Assembly (NCBI GenBank): GCA_028873155.1
Contig: JAGWML010000108.1
Location: 1-9,944 of the forward strand
Length of the DNA stretch: 9,944 bases
Reading direction: 5' to 3'
Source: Acidobacteriota bacterium
GTDB taxonomy: Bacteria > Acidobacteriota > Terriglobia > Terriglobales > Acidobacteriaceae
The notes under the pieces are model-generated. The model was not told where the DNA came from. It made no database searches and saw only the letters and a list, made by a program, of their open reading frames with translations. Position numbers and translations under genes: made by a program. Each line of letters begins with the position of its first letter. The first letter of the stretch is position 1. Of this stretch, positions 4,710-9,944 are shown one piece after another.

Positions 4710-7367
4710 TCAGTTCGACTCCGATGGCATGGAGCGGATGTAGGCAATCAGAGCTTTCATATCCGGCGCATTCAGGTTGGTGAGCGGCATGCCGCCCTGC
4801 TGCATACGCTTGCTGTGATGCCGCAGCAGGTTCTCCAGCACATCCTCTGGCAGCAGCGATGCGGTACCTGCGAGTGGCGGGGCCGCGACGGTGCCATGGA
4901 GTCCGCCAACGCCGTGACAGGTCTCGCACGTCATGCGCTGGAAGATCTTCTGGCCTTGTTGCGCCAGAGGACTGAGCAGCACAGGAGCGGTAGTCTGTGC
5001 GCCGGTTGCCACGCCGGCTGCGGACGACGCGCTCGCTGGGGAATTGCCGCTCGTTGAGGCTCCCGCGGCGGCCTGTGCCGTCGGAGCAACTGCAGAGGGA
5101 GAGTTCTCTGGCGTGAGGCTATCGAGATAGGCAACCAGCTGCGAGAGTTGCTCATCCTTCAACGCCACCGTCGGCATACCTCCGGCCTTCATCTTCGCAG
5201 TTGGATGATGCAGCAGGAACGGCAATTTTTCGCCGGGGAACTTCTTGCCGACATTGATGAGCGATGGCGCAAACTGCGTTCCGTGCGCGGTGGGGCCGTG
5301 GCAGGCAGCGCATCCCTGCGAGAGGAATAGCGCACGGCCGGGGCTTGGCGCAACCGGGGCAGCCGCAGCGTTCGCGGGCGCCGAATTCATGGCCACTGGC
5401 GCAGCCGTTCTGCCTGCTGTCGCTGTACCGGCCGACGGGGGCATATCCGGATACTGCACACTGCCGCCTTGCTCTGCAGCGGGCGCAGCAGCCTGCTGTG
5501 CTTGCGGGGCTGCCTGCGGGGCATGCAAGGTGCGCAGATAAGCAATCACAGCGTTCTTCTGCTCATCTGTGCCAAAGAAGGGAGGCATGCCGCCAGCCTT
5601 CATTTTTGCGTTTGGATTGCTCAGCAACTGCGCGAGCTGCGCATCGCTGAGGTGCGCAATCATGGGAGCCATCGCAGGCGCGCGGCCGCCCGCGCCTGCC
5701 GGCCCGTGGCAGGCGAAGCATCCGCGCTCCTGGAAGAGTTGTTGCCCTTCTGTTGCTGCTGCGGAGATTGGCGCAGCACTTGCTGAGCCGGTCTCCGCGC
5801 CGGAGGGTGTGGCTTCGCCAGGATGACCCGCAGCGCCGGCTGACATCGACGCACCCGACGCGGCCTGCACATTGGCCATGGGGGTTCCGATTACGCCCAG
5901 ATACGCGAGCAACGCAGTCATGTCGGGCTGAGAAATGTCTACGGCAGGCATGTGGCCGGCGCGCATCTGCGCATTGGGATTGTGCAGCAGCGCGATCAGC
6001 TGTGGCTCAGGAAATTTTGTCGTGACGCCTTTCAGGCTGGGAGCAACCGTAGTGCCGAGTCCCACATCTCCATGGCAACCGGAGCAGCCGTGCTCCTGAA
6101 AGATGCCGCGGCCGCGCGCCACCTGGGGATTGACCGGTCCCGTGGGCAGGGCAAGAGGGCCAGTGCCGCCGGGCGACTCCATGTACGGTTCGAACGGCGC
6201 CTGCGTGTACTCCTTTTCCTGCTGCTCCTGCAGGGTAAGCTGGGCCGCTGTGGAAGGGTCGTGCTCGTCATCGAGGTGGCTGCGCATGCCCAGATAGATC
6301 GTCCCAGTGAGGACAATCGCCACTGCAAGCACAGGAATGGGACGGCGCCACGGACGACGCTCCAGGCTGCGATCAAGAAACGGCAAGAGGAAAAACAGGG
6401 CTGCGAGAAGGCCGGGGACTACAACGACGGCGAAGACGACCTTGGGACCTTCCCAGAATTTGAGCCACTCAAACATCGGCAGGTAGTACCACTCTGGGCG
6501 CGGCAGAAAATGCGTGTCGGCCGGATTGGCGATGGGCCCAAGTCCTTCCGGGTGAAAGTAGGCAAGAAAACCGAGACCCACCATCAGCAGAAGAGAGAAG
6601 GCCATATCCATCAGCACCTGCTTTGGATAGAAGCCCTCGGGCGCCATCTTCGGGTCGACTGGATCTTCGTTGACGGGACCGGCAGCTCCTGCCTTGCGGA
6701 ACAGGAAGATGTGAATGGCGATGAAGCCGAGAATTGCGCCGGGGATCAGAAAGACGTGCGCCACATAGAAGCGCGAAAGCGTGAGCGTTCCGATGGTGTC
6801 GCCGCCACGCAGCAGGCGCGTCATCCATTCACCGATGAGCGGCACCTCGCCGACTATGTTTGTGCCGACGGCGGTGGCGAAGTAGGCCTTCTGGTCCCAT
6901 GGCAGCAGATAGCCGGTGAAGCCCATGCCAAGGACAAACAGCGAGAGCGTCGCACCGGACATCGAGAGCAGCTCGCGCCGGCCTTTGTACGAGCCGTACA
7001 GAAATGTCTGCAGGAAATGGAGCACCAGCACGATGATCATGGCGCTGGAGCCGTAGGAGTGAAGGCTGCGCAGGAACGCACCGGCGGCTACCTGCTTGGT
7101 GATGTACGCGACACTGGTATGCGCCGTCTCTGCCGATGGCACGTAATAGAGCGCCAGACAAATGCCGGTAATAATCTGTGAGATGAAGATGAACAGCAGG
7201 CCCGAACCAAAGACATAGGCAAAGCGGGCTCCGCCGGGAATCGGCTCATCGAGCGACTCCTTCATCAGCTTGTCGACGCCGGCGCGCCTGTCCATCCAAT
7301 GGAAGAGGCGTTTGGCTAGACCTCCGCCTGCGGCTTGGGTAGAGGCAATCTTTTCCTTTTTCTCCAC
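4710..7367 (-). CDS. Cytochrome b fused to four tandem cytochrome c domains (quinol:cytochrome c oxidoreductase subunit)
   Basis: 885 residues. Residues 1-365 are a complete cytochrome b with about seven membrane helices, combining b6-like and subunit-IV-like halves. Heme b ligands are His103/His117 (13 residues between) and His204/His219 (14 between, the b6f-type spacing). The quinol-site PEWY is at 291-294. By alignment, the Cys that carries the extra heme in cytochrome b6 is Val here. Four class-I-like cytochrome c domains follow, with CxxCH at 428-432, 550-554, 686-690 and 814-818. Each has a downstream GxMP giving a probable axial Met at 473, 594, 731 and 860 (44-46 residues on), joined by Ala/Pro/Ser linkers. 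The chain would therefore hold two b and four c hemes. It oxidises quinol with the Rieske protein encoded 19 bp upstream. The start is GTG with a GGAAGAGAG-like ribosome binding site. Confidence 0.93.
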   Translation of the reverse strand: MEKKEKIASTQAAGGGLAKRLFHWMDRRAGVDKLMKESLDEPIPGGARFAYVFGSGLLFIFISQIITGICLALYYVPSAETAHTSVAYITKQVAAGAFLRSLHSYGSSAMIIVLVLHFLQTFLYGSYKGRRELLSMSGATLSLFVLGMGFTGYLLPWDQKAYFATAVGTNIVGEVPLIGEWMTRLLRGGDTIGTLTLSRFYVAHVFLIPGAILGFIAIHIFLFRKAGAAGPVNEDPVDPKMAPEGFYPKQVLMDMAFSLLLMVGLGFLAYFHPEGLGPIANPADTHFLPRPEWYYLPMFEWLKFWEGPKVVFAVVVVPGLLAALFFLLPFLDRSLERRPWRRPIPVLAVAIVLTGTIYLGMRSHLDDEHDPSTAAQLTLQEQQEKEYTQAPFEPYMESPGGTGPLALPTGPVNPQVARGRGIFQEHGCSGCHGDVGLGTTVAPSLKGVTTKFPEPQLIALLHNPNAQMRAGHMPAVDISQPDMTALLAYLGVIGTPMANVQAASGASMSAGAAGHPGEATPSGAETGSASAAPISAAATEGQQLFQERGCFACHGPAGAGGRAPAMAPMIAHLSDAQLAQLLSNPNAKMKAGGMPPFFGTDEQKNAVIAYLRTLHAPQAAPQAQQAAAPAAEQGGSVQYPDMPPSAGTATAGRTAAPVAMNSAPANAAAAPVAPSPGRALFLSQGCAACHGPTAHGTQFAPSLINVGKKFPGEKLPFLLHHPTAKMKAGGMPTVALKDEQLSQLVAYLDSLTPENSPSAVAPTAQAAAGASTSGNSPASASSAAGVATGAQTTAPVLLSPLAQQGQKIFQRMTCETCHGVGGLHGTVAAPPLAGTASLLPEDVLENLLRHHSKRMQQGGMPLTNLNAPDMKALIAYIRSMPSESN

Positions 7368-7386
7368 AGCTCCACTCTCTTCCGGA

Positions 7387-7944
7387 TTAGCTCAGCTTTT
7401 CCTGGTTGGGTACGTTGGACCGGAAATACTGGAAGCGAACCTGCAGCGTGTTTCCCTTCACGCGTGTGGTCAGCTTGTCCATGGCCCGTGGCGGAGGACC
7501 AAAGACGTGCAGCCCGTCGGCCTGGAAGCGTCCGCCGTGGCACGGGCAGACGAACTCGGACTGCGCCTGCTGCCAGCTCACGCTGCAACCCAGGTGAGGG
7601 CAGATCGCCGAAAGAACTTCCAGTTGACCGTCTGCGCTGCGGCTGACGTAGACCGACTGAGCAGAGACGACCTCGCGCCATCCATCGCGCTGCGCAAAGG
7701 TGATGGTCTTGCGCACTGGCCCGGTTGCGCCATTGAATTCACTTATCTCGCCGACATCGGACCACTCCGTGCCGGAAGCCTTGGCGTACAGCGGATACAA
7801 CACATAGCGCAGCACGGGAACCGAGAGAATCGCGCCCATGCCCGCTGTCCCAATCGCCATCAACGCTCCGAAGAACGATCGGCGATTGATGATGATCACA
7901 TCTTTTTGTCCAGCCGCGTTGACTCTTTCAATTTGCTGTTCCAC
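7387..7944 (-). CDS. Rieske 2Fe-2S protein of the cytochrome bc-type complex
   Basis: 185 residues from the GTG at 7944. I chose it because AGGAG lies exactly five bases upstream; a GTG at 7968 is in frame but would overlap the upstream gene and has no such site. The N-terminus carries a twin-arginine-like NRRSFFGAL (Arg21-Arg22) leading into one hydrophobic segment (about 27-53), as in Tat-exported, membrane-anchored Rieske proteins. The 2Fe-2S ligands are in CPHLGC (Cys115, His117, the disulfide partner Cys120) and CPCHGG (Cys133, the second partner Cys135, His136), the standard bc/b6f arrangement, followed by the Gly/Pro-rich GPPPRAM loop. It takes the first electron from quinol at the Qo site of the cytochrome b encoded next and passes it to the c-type hemes. 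It is tightly coupled to the upstream porin-cytochrome gene, with 8 bases between them. Confidence 0.95.
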   Translation of the reverse strand: MEQQIERVNAAGQKDVIIINRRSFFGALMAIGTAGMGAILSVPVLRYVLYPLYAKASGTEWSDVGEISEFNGATGPVRKTITFAQRDGWREVVSAQSVYVSRSADGQLEVLSAICPHLGCSVSWQQAQSEFVCPCHGGRFQADGLHVFGPPPRAMDKLTTRVKGNTLQVRFQYFRSNVPNQEKLS

Positions 7945-7949
7945 AGAGA

Positions 7950-7954
7950 CTCCT
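7950..7954 (-). promoter_or_regulatory. Ribosome binding site of the Rieske gene, overlapping the upstream stop codon
   Basis: The minus strand reads AGGAG then TCTCT then GTG. The site shares two bases with the TAG stop of the porin-cytochrome gene (7953-7955), an arrangement typical of translational coupling. Confidence 0.8.
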
Positions 7955-9272
7955 AGAAGTTCAGCCACAAGGCCATATAGAACGTGTTGTTGTCTGAGGC
8001 ATTGCGCAGGGCGCCGTCATAATTCGTCGTCGCGCCATTGAATTTGACATAACCTGAATAGTTAAAGTCGATGTCGATGTTCTGCACCGGCCACCAGCCG
8101 AACTGTGCGATGTATCCGCTCGTATCGGGGTTGCCATTGTTGCTGCCGGTCAGCGCTGCCGGGGCATAGAGCAGCGGGTCTGCATTCCCCGTGGTGGAGA
8201 ACATTGCACCCGTTGCGCTGTATTTATTGCGCCAGTGATAGGTGCTGTCCAGCTTGAACGTGTTCAGGTGGTTCTGCGCCGTGGTGGCGCCGCCAGCCGC
8301 GAAGGTCGCGCCGAGATTGGTTTTCTCGTGGATGTAGGTTCCGTGCACGTCGAGCAGGTTGGCGCCAAAGGGCCGCTCATACTGGAAGTCAAAGGATGGA
8401 TCGACATAGCGATCTTCAGGCCCGGAGACCGCGCCGGGGTAAGAGTTCATGTAGATGCCGTACGTTCCGACTTCGAGATAATTGCTGCCCCAATTCTGCT
8501 GCCATGCGGCGCGCCAGTAGGGCGCCACTCCGCTGATGTTGTGCGACTGGCTTGTGCCTGTGACCGGTGCAGGCGCGCCGGCGTGCTCAGAACGATAGAC
8601 CGTCACGTCGGCGTAGAGGTGGCTGTTCCAGAGACCGTAGCCGCCGAGGCCTGCAACGTCCTGGCCAAGCGCGCCATTGATCAACGGCGAGGCGATCGGC
8701 CCCACGCCAGACGCCGTCTGGATCCACGGGAATCCCCACGCGGGTGTGCTGTTCCACACATCTTCTACCGTGGGATTGTTGTTCAACGTGACGCCGTATT
8801 CGAGATCTTTGCCACCCAGCTTGGCGTCATTCGCATAGCGCAGGTCGGTATTATCCATTCCGAAGTGGTCGTTCGCGTGGGTGTAGGTGACTTGCGCGAG
8901 GCCGCCGAAGTGCGAGGCGAACGCGCCGGCAAAAAACAAACTCAATTGCTGCGGAAAGCCGGCGGCGTTATTTTGGCTGGCTGGCTGGTTCGCCTGGTAA
9001 GAGGTATTGGAAAGCAAAAACATGACAGAAATTGGAATCGACCGCGTCAGGAAGAGATCCTTCACGTTGCCGATCTTGTCTTTTCTGCTGGTGTCCGTCA
9101 GCAGGTAGCCGCGCAACTTGAAGTTACGGCCAAAGGCGGTCAGCTCTGGCGGATTGCTGTGGCACACATTGCAGGAAAGCCCAGTCTGGCGAGCAAAGCT
9201 CGGGACTGCGCGGGCGCTTGGAAGGATTGCGACAAATAAGAGAGCAGCAAAAATCTGGGCAATTCTACGCAT
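7953..9272 (-). CDS. Cyc2-like fused outer-membrane porin-cytochrome c
   Basis: 439 residues. Signal peptide residues 1-22 (cleavage after ARA) are followed by a very short heme domain: VPSFARQTGLSCNVCH (CxxCH at 34-38), then PPELTAFGRNFKLRGY (41-56). From about residue 65 to the end the protein is rich in alternating aromatic/polar strands with Gly/Asn/Thr loops and ends in LWLNF, the C-terminal aromatic signature of outer-membrane beta-barrels. Roughly 370 residues suffice for about 16 strands. One N-terminal heme plugged into a barrel is the architecture of Cyc2 Fe(II) oxidases, which have similar length and a similar FARQTG..C..CH...P.L..FGR.FK motif from memory. The family is broader than proven iron oxidases, so the substrate is open. 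The distal heme ligand is not evident; no Met follows within 40 residues. It is first in the operon with the Rieske and cytochrome b genes. The start ATG has AGGTGA close upstream. Confidence 0.85.
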   Translation of the reverse strand: MRRIAQIFAALLFVAILPSARAVPSFARQTGLSCNVCHSNPPELTAFGRNFKLRGYLLTDTSRKDKIGNVKDLFLTRSIPISVMFLLSNTSYQANQPASQNNAAGFPQQLSLFFAGAFASHFGGLAQVTYTHANDHFGMDNTDLRYANDAKLGGKDLEYGVTLNNNPTVEDVWNSTPAWGFPWIQTASGVGPIASPLINGALGQDVAGLGGYGLWNSHLYADVTVYRSEHAGAPAPVTGTSQSHNISGVAPYWRAAWQQNWGSNYLEVGTYGIYMNSYPGAVSGPEDRYVDPSFDFQYERPFGANLLDVHGTYIHEKTNLGATFAAGGATTAQNHLNTFKLDSTYHWRNKYSATGAMFSTTGNADPLLYAPAALTGSNNGNPDTSGYIAQFGWWPVQNIDIDFNYSGYVKFNGATTNYDGALRNASDNNTFYMALWLNF

Positions 9273-9385
9273 ATATCACCTGTTCCGCTCCGGACACACG
9301 AAGACCGGAATCAGCAGAATTTCGACACGATCTTGCGCAGCGGAAAAGCGTGATATTCCGCCCCCGTTGTCAGCGGCACTTCAGC

Positions 9386-9410
9386 CAGAGAGGGAAGCTT
9401 CTCTGCAGAG
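9386..9410. repeat. Overlapping palindromes, candidate operator
   Basis: CAGAG (9386-9390), GAAGCTTC (9394-9401) and the 10-base palindrome CTCTGCAGAG (9401-9410) overlap, so CAGAG pairs with CTCTG in two alternative ways. The cluster lies 114-138 bp upstream of the porin-cytochrome start. It might be a regulator site for the operon; no family is recognised. Confidence 0.25.
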
Positions 9411-9494
9411 CGCCAGGGAATGCCGTTCAGCGTTGGCTTGCGAGCGATGCACATCCGCTCGAATTCCATAGTAGCGCAGCGATGTCAGGAAACG

Positions 9495-9508
9495 CAGAGC
9501 AAGCTCTG
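9495..9508 (-). terminator. Small hairpin downstream of purK, possible weak terminator
   Basis: CAGAGC and GCTCTG pair perfectly around two bases (or five pairs with a four-base loop), about 93 bp after the purK stop. On the minus strand it is followed by GCGTTTCC, a poor T-run, so this is tentative. Confidence 0.25.
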
Positions 9509-9600
9509 TATTTGCTTCATATCCAATCGAACTCAATTTGACAGAATATGATGTCGCGAATTGTGCTGCGCGGAATCGCGCGCCTGCGAAGACGGTGAGA

Positions 9601-9944
9601 TTACAAGCGGCGCTTCGCTTCGAGCACGCGCGCCAGCGCTTCTTCGGCAGATGAGCCGACAGCGGAAAGATGGCCCATTTTGCGGCCTTTGCGGGGCGTG
9701 TGCTTTTCGTAGAGATGCAGACGCACGCCCGGCACAGCAAGCGCAGCCGCAAAATCCGGTTCCCTTCCGAGCCACACCTCGCCCAGCAAATTCACGATGG
9801 CTGCGGGAGTGACTAGTGTCGTCTGGCCGAGAGGAAGATTGCACGTGGTGCGCACCAGTTGCTCAAACTGGCTGGTGACGCAGCCGCGCTCGCTCTGGTG
9901 ATAGCTGTTGTGAGGCCGCGGAGCCATCTCATTCACAAGCAGTT
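9601..9944 (-). CDS. purK: PurK, N5-carboxyaminoimidazole ribonucleotide synthase, C-terminal part
   Basis: Only the last 114 or so residues are present; the frame runs open through the right edge. The visible part begins LLVNEMAPRPHNSYH, the conserved ATP-grasp metal/phosphate region of PurK. It continues with SQFEQLVRTTCNLPLG, a VNLLGEVW segment, and the C-terminal PGVRLHLYEKHTPRKGRKMG, all characteristic of the family. PurK uses ATP and bicarbonate to carboxylate aminoimidazole ribonucleotide in purine synthesis, working with PurE, whose gene would lie outside the window. A Tyr replaces the more usual Gly in HNSGH, a minor variation. The gene ends in TAA at 9601. It is a housekeeping gene on the same strand as the electron-transfer operon but separated from it by 328 bp, so probably a different transcript. 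Confidence 0.93.
   Translation of the reverse strand, partial: LLVNEMAPRPHNSYHQSERGCVTSQFEQLVRTTCNLPLGQTTLVTPAAIVNLLGEVWLGREPDFAAALAVPGVRLHLYEKHTPRKGRKMGHLSAVGSSAEEALARVLEAKRRL

Larger units (their letters stand above)
9273..9600. other. Intergenic region upstream of the electron-transfer operon
   Basis: 328 bp between the purK stop and the porin-cytochrome start, the likely place for the operon promoter on the minus strand. I see no coding region with a plausible start and no convincing -35/-10 pair. It contains palindromes built on CAGAG/CTCTG: GAAGCTTC (9394-9401) next to CTCTGCAGAG (9401-9410), and a small hairpin CAGAGC-AA-GCTCTG (9495-9508) that could be a weak purK terminator. Confidence 0.5.

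Noticed and set aside
4815..6108. Repeated segments within the cytochrome c part as possible DNA repeats or a CRISPR-like array
   Set aside because: The repetition is at protein level (heme domains and Ala/Pro/Ser linkers); the DNA copies are diverged and the spacing is over 350 bp.
5952..7181. Long open frame (409 codons) on the plus strand opposite the cytochrome b gene
   Set aside because: It is antisense to well-supported heme and membrane motifs. Its translation is charged, lacks recognisable domains, and looks like the mirror of a GC-rich coding strand.
9538..9543. Perfect TTGACA -35 hexamer on the plus strand
   Set aside because: No acceptable -10 hexamer follows at 15-19 bases, and no rightward gene lies downstream; it faces into the antisense of purK.
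9381..9752. Minus-strand frame of 123 codons between purK and the porin-cytochrome gene
   Set aside because: It largely overlaps purK in another frame, is rich in Arg/Ala/Ser as expected of shadow frames, and has no plausible start.

Overview
The window looks like an accessory/energy-metabolism stretch of a chromosome from a GC-rich Gram-negative bacterium, most likely an Acidobacteriota (Acidobacteriia-type). I infer this from an exported lipoprotein with DUF4382/DUF5666-like architecture, an ABHD18-type hydrolase, a TonB-type C-terminal domain protein, outer-membrane beta-barrel coding, and a Rieske/cytochrome b operon with a multi-heme fusion. This is family-level recognition, not a database match. 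No mobile element, CRISPR array, tRNA or rRNA was seen.

Layout, left to right. (1) Positions 2-628, plus strand: a membrane-anchored protein ending in a TonB C-terminal domain, probably cut by the window edge. It converges stop-to-stop with an ABHD18-like alpha/beta hydrolase (1908-625, minus); both stop codons lie inside one CTAG. (2) Upstream of the hydrolase on the same strand is a very Met-rich exported lipoprotein (3450-2005). (3) A 286-bp divergent control region (3451-3736) carries two GTGA-N6-TCAC palindromes of CRP/FNR-family shape. (4) Rightward from it run a small secreted Cys/His/Met-rich protein (3737-4144) and a secreted two-helix His/Met protein (4257-4640). (5) A long hairpin (4648-4695) separates these from the leftward electron-transfer operon. 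(6) That operon, transcribed from about 9.3 kb down to 4.7 kb, reads: single-heme cytochrome fused to an outer-membrane beta-barrel (Cyc2-like), Rieske 2Fe-2S protein, and a full-length cytochrome b fused to four tandem mono-heme cytochrome c domains. (7) A 328-bp gap without a convincing gene precedes the 3' end of purK at the right edge.

How it could work together. The Rieske protein and the cytochrome b-c fusion form the core of a quinol:cytochrome c oxidoreductase whose c-type electron acceptors are built into the same chain. The first gene of the operon puts a heme at the periplasmic mouth of an outer-membrane barrel, the architecture known from Cyc2 iron oxidases. The operon therefore predicts an electron route between the outer membrane and the quinone pool: inward from an external donor such as Fe(II), or outward to an external acceptor. 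The four periplasmic hemes on flexible Ala/Pro/Ser linkers could bridge the gap. Direction and substrate cannot be read from sequence. The neighbouring Met-rich and Cys/His-rich exported proteins may bind soft metals such as copper, but whether they belong to the same physiology is unknown.
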